Source: JAHDFB01 sp965658745
Lineage (GTDB): Bacteria; Bacteroidota; Bacteroidia; Chitinophagales; Saprospiraceae
Reading direction: 5' to 3'
Assembly (NCBI GenBank): GCA_965658745.1
Contig: CBFHTK010000001.1
Location: 62,001-126,000, forward strand
DNA length: 64,000 nt
Position numbers and translations under genes: made by a program. A model generated the notes under the pieces. It was not told the DNA's origin, did not search any database, and saw nothing but the letters and a program-made list of their open reading frames with translations. The first letter of the stretch is position 1. Every line of letters begins with the position of its first letter. Of the stretch, positions 36,477 through 45,507 are shown in pieces.

Positions 36477-37370
36477 CTAAATCTTCCGAAGAAGAAATGT
36501 CTCAAGACTCTCTAAGTAAGGTTCTAATCCAAGGATAAAGGGAGTATCTCCATGATTTCCATCTGGAACTTTCTCAGAGAACTTAAACACGCCAGAATGA
36601 TTGTCGAAAATTGGCTGTCCATGCGTATTCATTGCTAGAAAGTCGTCCGCAATACCGTGTATCCAATAAAGCGGTTGTTCGACAGATTTGATAAGCTCTA
36701 TATTGTTTGTACCCAAATCGGCAAAAAATGAAGCTGGTATTGACAAGCCGCTTCCATCTTCAGCCATCGCATCGATACTTCCTATAGGAGCTTCCAATAA
36801 AAGTCTAGCAGGCGTCAAATTTTTTGGATTTACATTTAATTCAATTGCTGGTATCGAACCTAGTGAAAAGCCATAAACATATAATCTATCACCTGTTAAA
36901 CCTTGATTTGCAAGCCAATTAACCATTGCATTTGCATCAGCTACCAAAGCAGCTTCAGATGGACTTCCCTCTGACCTCCCATAACCCTGATAATCAAAGA
37001 GTAAAACTCCATAGTGGCTTTTCGCTTTGGTGTTGTACAATAATTTTGTCCGTTGAAAATACCAATCCATAGTTCCAGAATTACCGTGACAATAAAGAAT
37101 CACAGTATCTTCAGAGATCGTATTTATGTCTCCCAAGTAGGCACCATATATTGTATTTGTAAAACCATCAAGTTCCGACTCAACTGTGAACTCGGTCAGT
37201 TCACCAGCTAACAAATCATATTCTGCAGGTAGCTGATCTTCGCTGTCTGCATACTCATCGTACAGATATTCGTCAATCTGTGTCGGATTAAACAGGTTTG
37301 GTGCTAAATCAAGACAAGAAGTCATGCAAATAGAGACTAAGAGTAATATCCCAAGTAATAGTTTATTCAT
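36477..37370 (-). CDS. Alpha/beta-hydrolase lipoprotein
   Basis: 297 residues from the ATG at 37370, giving a lipoprotein signal (LLLGILLLVSICMTSC, Cys19). The alpha/beta-hydrolase core has the oxyanion motif HGNSG (95-99), the nucleophile elbow GFSLGS with Ser169, an acid Asp242 or Asp243 (HGIADDF) and His273 (GNHGD). It probably hydrolyses an ester or peptide-like bond at the cell envelope; the substrate is unknown. The start overlaps the end of the upstream barrel-like lipoprotein gene by 8 bases, implying co-translation. Confidence 0.8.
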   Translation of the reverse strand: MNKLLLGILLLVSICMTSCLDLAPNLFNPTQIDEYLYDEYADSEDQLPAEYDLLAGELTEFTVESELDGFTNTIYGAYLGDINTISEDTVILYCHGNSGTMDWYFQRTKLLYNTKAKSHYGVLLFDYQGYGRSEGSPSEAALVADANAMVNWLANQGLTGDRLYVYGFSLGSIPAIELNVNPKNLTPARLLLEAPIGSIDAMAEDGSGLSIPASFFADLGTNNIELIKSVEQPLYWIHGIADDFLAMNTHGQPIFDNHSGVFKFSEKVPDGNHGDTPFILGLEPYLESLETFLLRKI

Positions 37371-38055
37371 CGATTTTCGTTTTTGCTTTGTACCCAAAAG
37401 ATCTAGAGGCATTCAGATAAATTCCATGAGCACCAATACCAGATGGTACAATATAATCTACCACCGAGTTTTCAGATGGAACGTTAAAAGCTAATCGTTT
37501 GTACTCAATTCCAATTTCCCAATCAGCAAGATCTACTGTTTGTCCAACAGAAATTGCGGGAACAAAAAATCCGCCATATCCGTAATTTTGCGTACTAAAT
37601 TTGTAGAAATCAAACCAAGCTTGTAAGCCAGTATATGTCTTCCATCTTCCATACCTCCAATATGGATTCAAGGCAATCTCCGGAAATACACGGGTTGCAC
37701 CATCTCTTAAACTTACGATCCCATTTACTGCCAATGCTCCAGAAACTGAAGGATAGATTGAGTGGCCTACTACCAATTTCTTACGAGCACCTGCTTCTAG
37801 TTGAAGAGTTTTAAATGCAAGAGAAGTAATGTGCAAGCCTCCATACAACGTTAAATCATCACTATATCCGTAACCTGCATATACACTGCTCAAAGGCAAG
37901 GGTATCGATGAACCTCCAAAATTTAATAAAGGACCTCCTCCATTACCTCCAATTTCAAGTTCCCCCTTATCTAGTGGTTCAACAAATCTATTTGTGGAAC
38001 AACTGAAGCTAAACACAGCAATCAAACAAAAGACTAAAAAATATATTCTAATCAT
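37363..38055 (-). CDS. Barrel-like outer-membrane lipoprotein
   Basis: A 230-residue predicted lipoprotein: signal YFLVFCLIAVFSFSC with Cys19 in a lipobox-like site. The remainder shows alternating hydrophobic/aromatic strands (VYAGYGYSDDLTLYGGLHI, LEAGARKKLVVGHSIYP, FPEIALNPYWRYGRWKTYTG) with glycine turns, a pattern of small outer-membrane barrels. Its stop overlaps the start of the hydrolase gene. The paired layout suggests that barrel and hydrolase act together at the outer membrane, which is inference. Confidence 0.65.
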   Translation of the reverse strand: MIRIYFLVFCLIAVFSFSCSTNRFVEPLDKGELEIGGNGGGPLLNFGGSSIPLPLSSVYAGYGYSDDLTLYGGLHITSLAFKTLQLEAGARKKLVVGHSIYPSVSGALAVNGIVSLRDGATRVFPEIALNPYWRYGRWKTYTGLQAWFDFYKFSTQNYGYGGFFVPAISVGQTVDLADWEIGIEYKRLAFNVPSENSVVDYIVPSGIGAHGIYLNASRSFGYKAKTKIDE

Positions 38056-38197
38056 GTACTCCTATATTATTTAATGCATTTTGGACGTAAGTCCGTTAAG
38101 TATCCGAGTAAGCCAAGTTACAGAATTTCCGAAATAAGTGTTCTTCGACTTCGATCCATTTAGCAAACTACACAAACATAAATGTCTTAGGAGCTAC

Positions 38198-38226
38198 TTT
38201 GTTTCTCAATTCCTTTCGTACTTTTG
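38198..38226 (+). promoter_or_regulatory. Bacteroidota -33/-7 promoter of rpe
   Basis: TTTG (38198-38201), 17 bases, then TACTTTTG (38219-38226) match the TTTG/TAnnTTTG promoter of Bacteroidota. Transcription would begin near 38233, which rules out the ORF start at 38199 and points to ATG 38244 or 38250. Confidence 0.7.
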
Positions 38227-38243
38227 TGTTTTATAACAAAACA

Positions 38244-38921
38244 ATGTCAATGTCTCACGCAATTGCACCCTCAATTTTAGCAGCTGATTTTACTAAATTA
38301 GCTAATGATATCAGTATGGTTAACATGAGTGAAGCCGACTATCTGCACGTAGATGTGATGGATGGCGTTTTCGTTCCTGCTATTTCTTTTGGACAAGATA
38401 TTGTAAGGCAAATGAAAAAAGTTTGTGAGAAACCTCTCGATGTCCACTTGATGATTATAGATCCAGATCGCTATATCAAAAGCTTTGTAGAGGCAGGTGC
38501 AGAGATTATAACGGTTCATTATGAAGCTTGTACACATCTACATAGAACGATTCAATTGATACATTCGTATGGCGTTAAAGCCGGTGTCGCAATCAATCCA
38601 CACACTCCAGCATCTGTTCTTGATGATGTTTTAGAAGATTTAGATTTAGCATTAGTGATGAGTGTTAATCCAGGCTTTGGTGGGCAAAAGTTTATTTACA
38701 GAGCACTTCACAAAATCGAATATATCGCAGAACAGATTAGACAACGAAATCTAGCTTGTAAGATAGAAGTGGATGGAGGTGTCGGAGAACAAAATATGCA
38801 GTCTGTCCTAAAAGCTGGAGCAGATATTCTTGTTGCAGGTAGTGCAGTGTTTCGTTCTGAAAACCCTTTAGAAACGATCAAGCGAATGAAAGCTGTCGAT
38901 CTGCATACTTTCACTGCCTAA
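38244..38921 (+). CDS. rpe: Ribulose-phosphate 3-epimerase
   Basis: A TIM-barrel epimerase of 225 residues (223 from ATG 38250). Signatures are IAPSILAADFTKL, YLHVDVMDGVFVPAISFG and DVHLMI, VMSVNPGFGGQKFI and EVDGGVGEQN, covering the metal and phosphate ligands. It interconverts ribulose and xylulose 5-phosphate in the pentose phosphate pathway. Start choice follows the promoter at 38198-38226. The receptor gene follows after 17 bases, so they may share a transcript although the functions are unrelated. Confidence 0.96.
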   Translation: MSMSHAIAPSILAADFTKLANDISMVNMSEADYLHVDVMDGVFVPAISFGQDIVRQMKKVCEKPLDVHLMIIDPDRYIKSFVEAGAEIITVHYEACTHLHRTIQLIHSYGVKAGVAINPHTPASVLDDVLEDLDLALVMSVNPGFGGQKFIYRALHKIEYIAEQIRQRNLACKIEVDGGVGEQNMQSVLKAGADILVAGSAVFRSENPLETIKRMKAVDLHTFTA

Positions 38922-38938
38922 TAGACCGTTATTTTCTG

Positions 38939-41467
38939 GTGAATATATCCAAATACGCAATATGCCTTTTGCTACTTCTACTTTGTAATCTTTCCTTCTC
39001 TCAGAAGGATGGGGCTACAGCCCAAAAGGCTATTCTACAAGGTCGAGTATTGGATGTAAATACCATGAAAGGAGTTGAGCTAGCTACCGTTTTCATCGAA
39101 GAAACTCAAAAAGCCACTGAGACTGACATTGAAGGTTTCTTCCGAATTGAGATAGAGGCTAACCAAAAAAGTACACTTGTATGCCGACGAATTGGCTATC
39201 AAGAATCAAAGCAACGAATTGGAAGTACTCCTCCAGGTATTGTCAGAAAGGTGGAGATCTTATTAATCGATGAGAGTTTGGGGATAGATATTGTTGTGAA
39301 GGATTCCCGAATCAAAGATTTGGGAATGATAAGAGAAGAAACATCAGAAATCAAACTTCTACCATCAGTTACTGGAAACCTAGAAAGTGCATTGCCAAGT
39401 ATAGCTTTAGGAGCCAATGCCGGAAGTGGTGGAGAGCTAACCTCGCAGTACAGTGTTCGAGGTGGTAATTACGATGAGAATCTTATTTATATCAATGATT
39501 TTGAGATTTTTCGTCCTCAGCTAATTCGTACCGGCCAACAAGAAGGACTTACTTTTCCAAATATAGATTTGATTAAAGATCTCTCATTTTCTTCTGGAGG
39601 TTTTGAAGCCAAGTATGGTGACAAATTAAGCTCAGTGCTAGATATCAGGTATAAACGACCAACCATCAGCAGATCATCATTCATGCTTTCAGCACTGGGT
39701 GTGAGTACACACACAGAAGGAAGCAGAAAGCTGTGGGGACGACCTTTCAGATACCTTGTTGGTGCAAGATACAAAACCAACCGCTACTTATTGGGTTCCT
39801 TAGAAGTCGTGGGTGAGTATCAACCCAACCATGCAGATGTTCAAACATATCTAACCTATAACCTTTCTGATGCATGGCAAATCGATTTTCTTTCAAACTA
39901 TAATATTAGCCAATACAACTTCACTCCCGAGAGCGGAAGACAGGCAGTTGGACTTATTGATTTCACAATCAATCTTTTCACAGTTTATGAAGGCCAAGAA
40001 AGGAATGAATTCCAAAATGCAATGGCAGGACTGGCACTTACATATCTACCTGAAAAAAGCAAGAACCCATACTTTCTAAAATTCCTAGCATCAGCTTACA
40101 ATAGTCTAGAAACAGAATCATTTGACATCTTAGGTTTCTATCGACTCAGTCAAATAGAAACTAGCCTCGGTGCTGAAAATGCAGGTGAAGAAATCGCCGT
40201 TTTGGGTGTAGGAACACAACACAATTACGCAAGAAACCGATTGAATAGCAACATTATTAATTTTCAACATAAAGGTGGCTACGAGTATCAATTGAGTCAA
40301 AATGGATCAAGGAGCCATTTCATTCAGTGGAGTGCCAAAGTTCAAGAAGAAATCATTCAAGACAATCTGAAAGAGTGGGAACGACTAGACTCAGCAGGTT
40401 ATTCTATACCATTCTCTGAACAGGCAGTCACTTTACAAGAGTACATTCGATCAAGCAATGATATCTCGACCACTAGAATCAGTGGATCGCTCCAAAACAC
40501 TTATACCCTTCAAGGAACTGATCATGAATTAAGATTAAATGCAGGCTTGAGGGCTTCGTACTGGACTTTTAACAACGAGTATTTTGTCACTCCTCGAATG
40601 CAAGCGCTATACAAACCGCTAAATTGGAAAAGAAACATGTCCTTCAAACTAGCTAGTGGCTACTATTTTCAACCGACATTTTATCGAGAATTACGAAGAC
40701 TAGACGGTTCAATCAATGAGAATATCAGAGCTCAGAAATCTGCGCATGTGGTTGCAGGTCTCACCTATGACTTCATGTGGAAAAAGGTAAGCAAGAAACC
40801 TTTTAAAATGATATCGGAAGTTTACTATAAACAGCTTTGGGACATGGTTTCCTTTGACATTGACAATGTACGTATCAGATATAGTGGAGAAAATGACTCG
40901 AGGGGCTATGTCATAGGTTGGGATACACGAATCAACGGTGAATTTGTTCCGGGTTCTGAATCTTGGGTAAATATTTCACTACTTCGCGCAAGAGAGCGAC
41001 TAGACGGGGTGGAACATCTGACTTTCGGAGATACTTCAGCTGTGGTGACTCAATTTGTTCCACGTCCAACTGATCAGGCTGTATTTCTTAACCTCTTCTT
41101 CCAGGACTACTTACCAAAAAATGAAAATTTTAAAGCTCATTTCCTGCTAGCATTTGGTTCAGGTATTGCTTACGGTGTCGAAGGAGACAATGTATCTTTC
41201 AGAAACAGCTTCAGGTATCCTCCATACCGAAGAATTGACGTAGGATTTTCATATCAATTATGGAAAGAAGAATGGCTTAAGTTCAAACCAAACCATCCAT
41301 TGAGATGGACAAAAAATGCATGGATTAGTCTTGAGGTTTTCAACATGCTAGGTATCGAGAACGTAGCTTCTACGACTTGGATTAAAAGCATTTACAATGT
41401 TTCATATGGAATTCCAAATAGACTTACATCGAGAAGAATTAACTTGAGATTGCGCGTTGACATCTAA
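38939..41467 (+). CDS. TonB-dependent receptor with carboxypeptidase-like N-terminal domain
   Basis: An 842-residue outer-membrane protein. A GTG at 38939 starts a good signal peptide (YAICLLLLLLCNLSFSQ). Residues about 30-112 form a carboxypeptidase-regulatory-like domain (ILQGRVLDVNTMKGVELATV), then a plug domain at about 130-230 (SQYSVRGGNYDENLIYINDF) and a beta-barrel ending in NLRLRVDI with the usual aromatic-free last strand. The substrate is unknown; no SusD partner is adjacent, so glycan uptake is not implied. It would need TonB-ExbBD from elsewhere. Confidence 0.88.
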   Translation: MNISKYAICLLLLLLCNLSFSQKDGATAQKAILQGRVLDVNTMKGVELATVFIEETQKATETDIEGFFRIEIEANQKSTLVCRRIGYQESKQRIGSTPPGIVRKVEILLIDESLGIDIVVKDSRIKDLGMIREETSEIKLLPSVTGNLESALPSIALGANAGSGGELTSQYSVRGGNYDENLIYINDFEIFRPQLIRTGQQEGLTFPNIDLIKDLSFSSGGFEAKYGDKLSSVLDIRYKRPTISRSSFMLSALGVSTHTEGSRKLWGRPFRYLVGARYKTNRYLLGSLEVVGEYQPNHADVQTYLTYNLSDAWQIDFLSNYNISQYNFTPESGRQAVGLIDFTINLFTVYEGQERNEFQNAMAGLALTYLPEKSKNPYFLKFLASAYNSLETESFDILGFYRLSQIETSLGAENAGEEIAVLGVGTQHNYARNRLNSNIINFQHKGGYEYQLSQNGSRSHFIQWSAKVQEEIIQDNLKEWERLDSAGYSIPFSEQAVTLQEYIRSSNDISTTRISGSLQNTYTLQGTDHELRLNAGLRASYWTFNNEYFVTPRMQALYKPLNWKRNMSFKLASGYYFQPTFYRELRRLDGSINENIRAQKSAHVVAGLTYDFMWKKVSKKPFKMISEVYYKQLWDMVSFDIDNVRIRYSGENDSRGYVIGWDTRINGEFVPGSESWVNISLLRARERLDGVEHLTFGDTSAVVTQFVPRPTDQAVFLNLFFQDYLPKNENFKAHFLLAFGSGIAYGVEGDNVSFRNSFRYPPYRRIDVGFSYQLWKEEWLKFKPNHPLRWTKNAWISLEVFNMLGIENVASTTWIKSIYNVSYGIPNRLTSRRINLRLRVDI

Positions 41468-41554
41468 TCTCATCAGCTTTTAGAATCTGTAAGGGCAATT
41501 AGTGTTATCTTTAAGCTGGTAGACAATATGTGAGATCTAGTAAACATTCTCTCT

Positions 41555-42151
41555 ATGATAAAGAAGAAAGAAAAGGTTCCAGGTTTTATTTCTAAAGTGG
41601 TGTCCACAATCCAAGAAGATCATTAAAAAGCTCATAATGACGATGCCAATTCCAAGGCTACACCTAAAAAATCTAAGAATCTAGAGAAAGCTAAACCCAT
41701 AGAAAAAAATGACCTATTGCAAGCTGATCACAATGTAGATATGAAAAAATCAAATAAACAGACTAAAAAGAAAGACTCGTCGACCAAGACTAAGACATAG
41801 AAAAAGAAAACAGAGAAGGCCTTTTTGAAGCCAACCAAACTGAGCAAAAAACGGAGCATAAAGAAAGAAGAGACTTCTGTAGTCGATAATCCAGAAAAAA
41901 AAGAAAAGAAGATGACAAAGCTGTCCAAAAAGAAATCAAAATCCAAGCAAAAGGAAAAAGAGGTTAAAAAGTCTAAAAAAACTAAGCTATCTAAAAACAG
42001 AAAGGCAAAACTTGCAGAAGCAAAAGCTAAGATCAAAGACAAAAAAGGAAAGAAAAAGAATCTAGCGAAGAAAATTAAAGAGCTTCAAAAGAAATTGAAA
42101 TCACTTTTGAAACTTCAGAAAAAAGCTAAGAAGAAATCGAAGAAAAAGTAG
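41555..42151 (+). pseudogene. Lysine-rich basic protein ORF broken by two in-frame stops
   Basis: From ATG 41555 one frame runs to TAA at 42149-42151 and encodes about 198 mostly Lys, Ser, Glu residues (KKSKNLEKAKPIEK, KKKSKSKQKEKEVKKSKKTK, ending KKAKKKSKKK), interrupted by TAA at 41624-41626 and TAG at 41798-41800 without frame change. The composition resembles histone H1-like or other nucleic-acid-binding basic tails. The 108-residue piece from 41825 has no stop in it. It could be a recently broken gene or low-complexity DNA that is open by chance; the consistent frame across two stops favours the former. Confidence 0.5.
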
Positions 42152-42182
42152 ACCAAATCACATCAGGCTTTCCACTTAAAAA

Positions 42183-43397
42183 CTACAGCTTTTGTAATCG
42201 CTTGGATAGACTATAACCCATTGCAAAACATGCTTGTAGCAAAAAACCACCAGTAGATGCATCCCAATCAACCATTTCGCCTATGCAGAAGTGATTAGGT
42301 TTCTGCACAAACATTAAGTTATTATCTAGGGCTGTAGTAGAAATACCACCAGTAGTTGATATACATTCATCTAGTGGCCTATGACCGCTAATCGAAAGGG
42401 AAAATGACTTTATTTTAGTGGCCAACAGTCTTGACGTAGTCCATTCAGTTTTAGTACAGTTTAATTTTAGCATGTCTATTGCGACAGCACTGATTTTCAG
42501 TGACTTGAGTGCGGAAGTCACTGACCTTTTATTTGCTATTGAAGTATCTAGCTTCGATAGTATTGCTTCGTACGAAAGTTGTGGCTTTAGGTCAATTCCA
42601 ATTGATACCTCTTTTTTCAGTTTTAATGCTTCAGAAACAGCACTAGATATAGGATAAACCGCATTTCCTTCAATTCCATATTTAGTAATCGTAAACTCAC
42701 CTTTCTTGCCAAAAGAATTATATTCCATGGCAATATTCTTGACGTGCTTGCCTTCATGCTTTTTGATAAAATCCTTATTCCATTTTACTTCTAAACCGCA
42801 ATTGGCAGCGCCAAAACCGTTCACTTTGATCCCTTCCTCACGGAAGATCTTAAGCCAATGACCATCGGATCCAGTCTTTGTCCATGAAGAGCCTCCAAAG
42901 GCATATACGTGAAAGTCAGCATTACAAACCACTGCTTTTTCTCCTTGCTCGACAGTAGGCACGCCATCTTTAAAACCTATAAACCTAGCATTGTAATAAA
43001 TATGCACATTTGGGCCCTCGAGCCCTTTCATAATTGCCTGTAAAACTTCAATTGGCTTAATTCCTTTTATGGGAAAGACCCGATTACTACTCCCTACGAA
43101 AGTACTTATCCCTATTCGGGCAAGCCAGTTACGAAATTTGACAGAATCAAATTCTTGCAGATACGTGTCTAGGAATCCTGCTGGCCGATAGTACTTTGAA
43201 AGCTCCTTGAACTCCAAATTGTGCGTGAGATTAAAACCGCCTTTTCCAGCAACTAAAAACTTTCTGGCTAAGGCTTTATTTCGTTCATATATACGTATAT
43301 CAAACTTCTCAGATTTAGCTAGTTCAAAAGCAAGTATTAGAGCTGCTGATCCACCACCATAAATATTTACTGTCTTTTTATTTTGCGAATAGTCCAT
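42183..43397 (-). CDS. HI0933/BaiN-type flavoprotein (TIGR03862-like)
   Basis: A 404-residue FAD protein with the dinucleotide motif YGGGSAALILAFEL (13-26), the KFLVAGKGGFNLTH segment, and the C-terminal GHRPLDECISTTGGIS and FCIGEMVDWDASTGGF typical of the HI0933 family. Members are annotated as aminoacetone oxidases or NAD(P)/FAD oxidoreductases; the true reaction is uncertain. The gene overlaps the end of the VOC gene by 20 bases, so the two are co-transcribed. Cytosolic. Confidence 0.85.
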   Translation of the reverse strand: MDYSQNKKTVNIYGGGSAALILAFELAKSEKFDIRIYERNKALARKFLVAGKGGFNLTHNLEFKELSKYYRPAGFLDTYLQEFDSVKFRNWLARIGISTFVGSSNRVFPIKGIKPIEVLQAIMKGLEGPNVHIYYNARFIGFKDGVPTVEQGEKAVVCNADFHVYAFGGSSWTKTGSDGHWLKIFREEGIKVNGFGAANCGLEVKWNKDFIKKHEGKHVKNIAMEYNSFGKKGEFTITKYGIEGNAVYPISSAVSEALKLKKEVSIGIDLKPQLSYEAILSKLDTSIANKRSVTSALKSLKISAVAIDMLKLNCTKTEWTTSRLLATKIKSFSLSISGHRPLDECISTTGGISTTALDNNLMFVQKPNHFCIGEMVDWDASTGGFLLQACFAMGYSLSKRLQKL

Positions 43398-43794
43398 CTA
43401 TATTTTGAAATGCTTTGAACTCCAATGCGTTACCACTTGGATCCAGGAAAAACATCGTTGCTTGCTCTCCAGGAAGACCTTTAAACCTAATGCAAGGTTC
43501 GATAATAAACTCTATCCCTTGATTCGTCAAATCCTCTGATAAGTTCGTCCAATCTGTCCAAGTCAAGACAATCCCGAAATGCGGAATCGGAACATCATGT
43601 CCATCAACCGGATTTGACTCCAAATTAGTATTTGCTTCGCCAAACATGTGAATGACCAATTGATGTCCAAAAAAATTAAAATCGACCCAAAGATCGGAAC
43701 TACGTCCCTCCGCACATCCTAGAACATCTCGGTAAAAGGACCTTGTTTTATCTAGATCTCGCACTGGAATAGCTAAGTGAAAAGGAGCTAACAT
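43378..43794 (-). CDS. Glyoxalase/VOC superfamily protein
   Basis: A 138-residue VOC domain protein. Candidate metal ligands are His6 (APFHLAIPV), His72 (IPHFGIVL) and Glu125 (GNALEFKAF), with the DPSGNALEFK ending typical of the extradiol dioxygenase/glyoxalase fold. Function is not determined; members include dioxygenases, isomerases and resistance proteins. It is transcribed before the HI0933-type flavoprotein with overlapping ends. Unlike the VOC gene at 23.8 kb, it is intact. Confidence 0.85.
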   Translation of the reverse strand: MLAPFHLAIPVRDLDKTRSFYRDVLGCAEGRSSDLWVDFNFFGHQLVIHMFGEANTNLESNPVDGHDVPIPHFGIVLTWTDWTNLSEDLTNQGIEFIIEPCIRFKGLPGEQATMFFLDPSGNALEFKAFQNIDGLFAK

Positions 43795-43989
43795 ATCTAT
43801 TTTATTGATTATACGCTAAGATACATTTTTCAAAGATGATGTCTGCAATAAGCCTTTTCAATATAATTCTCTGATTTTTCAAAGTACTGAAAGAATTACG
43901 TTTAACTTTATCACTAGTGACAAATCTGCGTTCCAAAGAAACACAATGGTGATCTCAGATAAACTCTTAATGCTGAAATATTAATACCT

Positions 43990-45483
43990 ATGTCTTTCAA
44001 AAATATCGTGTCTTTTAAACCTTTATTTCTAACATTTGCTTTTACCACTCTTAGCTTGATTTCTTTCGGGCAAGATTTACTGCCTTGTGGCACGATAGAA
44101 CCAGATAACGTGAGGTTTTTTGAACAAAAAGAGTATGATGTGACCAAGGAGGCTTTACTTTCAAGTATAAAGAAAGATCCTCGCAATTTTATGGTTTCAC
44201 TACATATAATTAGAAGTAGTTCGGGGAGTGGGGGAATAAAGAAATCACTCGTGCTTGCTGCACTAAATGAAATGAATGAAACATACGCCAACGCCGATAT
44301 TGTTTTTGAGCTTTGCGAAGATGTGTTCTACATCGATAATGACCTTTATATTGAAACTGTTCCCAGTGAAGTAAGTGGTTTAATCAGTAATAACAATGTA
44401 GACGGAACGATCAACATCTACTTCATACCTCAAGTTATCAATAGTTCAGGTGATGGCATATGCGGAAATGCAACATTTCCCAGCACTACACCTACTCAAC
44501 GACGTATACTAATGGATAATAATTGTGTGACCAACGGATCGACTCTCATCCATGAAATGGGTCACTACTTCGGTTTATTACATACCCATTCTACATCCAA
44601 TGGAATTGAATATGTTGAACGTGTCAATTGCACATCTGCCGGTGATCGATTCTGTGACACACCGGCTGATCCGAGACTTTCAAGTTCAACCGTTACCAAC
44701 TGCGTCTACGTTGGCGGAGAAGTGGATCCAAATGGAGTCGCATACGAATCAGATCCTTCAAACTTCATGAGCTATGCACCTAAATCTTGTCGGATTGATT
44801 TTAGTCCAGATCAATATGCACATATTAGTTTGATTGCAGCAACTGACAATGACTACCATCTGAACACTTGTGATCTACCTGATTTTGAGCTCACGAGCAC
44901 GCAATCAAGTGAGCTGACTGTTTCTAATTTCGCAGACATTGACTTTGATCTAGATATTTCGACTTTAAATCTAAACTCCGCTGAAGTGCTTGAATACGTT
45001 ATTAAAATGACCAACGCAGGATCAACAACTGCTGCCATACTTGAAGAAGGAACTTTAGACTTTGATCCAGAAAATAGTTCTGCTTCATTAAGCTTCAGAA
45101 TTCCGTTTACTGAAGATTTCTTTTCTCTGCAAACCATCCTTGTTGAAATTGACCCAGCAAATAAAATCGTAGAACCGAATGAAGACAACAATAGTTTCAG
45201 CTACGAAATCACACATGCATATCGAGTAGATAGAAGCTCATTTATATATCCTAATCCAGCAAACGACTACATTAGCTTGTATCTCAATAATCAATTGACT
45301 GGTGCATACACGATGAGAGTTTTCGATGATTCTGGGAAAATGGTTATTGAGCAAACAGCTAAAAAGAATACTTTATATGAACTTGAAACCCTAGATATTC
45401 TAACTCTTGTTCCTGGTATGTACTATCTTCAAGTTGAGTTCACTAATGGAGACAAAGAAGTATTCAAGTTTATCAGGTTGTAA
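43990..45483 (+). CDS. Secreted M43 zinc metalloprotease with T9SS type A sorting domain
   Basis: A 497-residue exported protease. A signal peptide (LFLTFAFTTLSLISFGQ) leads to a pro-region and a metzincin domain with the zinc site HEMGHYFGLLH (His188, Glu189, His192, His198) and a Met-turn in SNFMSYAP. This is the M43 (pappalysin/cytophagalysin) arrangement. A CARDB-like segment at about 300-400 precedes the type A sorting domain (FIYPNPANDYISLYL to KEVFKFIRL). It is thus a T9SS-secreted protein-degrading enzyme. Confidence 0.92.
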   Translation: MSFKNIVSFKPLFLTFAFTTLSLISFGQDLLPCGTIEPDNVRFFEQKEYDVTKEALLSSIKKDPRNFMVSLHIIRSSSGSGGIKKSLVLAALNEMNETYANADIVFELCEDVFYIDNDLYIETVPSEVSGLISNNNVDGTINIYFIPQVINSSGDGICGNATFPSTTPTQRRILMDNNCVTNGSTLIHEMGHYFGLLHTHSTSNGIEYVERVNCTSAGDRFCDTPADPRLSSSTVTNCVYVGGEVDPNGVAYESDPSNFMSYAPKSCRIDFSPDQYAHISLIAATDNDYHLNTCDLPDFELTSTQSSELTVSNFADIDFDLDISTLNLNSAEVLEYVIKMTNAGSTTAAILEEGTLDFDPENSSASLSFRIPFTEDFFSLQTILVEIDPANKIVEPNEDNNSFSYEITHAYRVDRSSFIYPNPANDYISLYLNNQLTGAYTMRVFDDSGKMVIEQTAKKNTLYELETLDILTLVPGMYYLQVEFTNGDKEVFKFIRL

Positions 45484-45507
45484 TCATTTAAGAGGCCAAA
45501 GTATCAT

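Noticed and set aside
23833..42151. Reading the in-frame TAA and TAG codons as recoded sense codons
   Set aside because: Intact genes throughout the window, including essential ones, end with TAA, TAG and TGA, and the broken loci also have frameshifts, so ordinary decay or sequence error explains them better.
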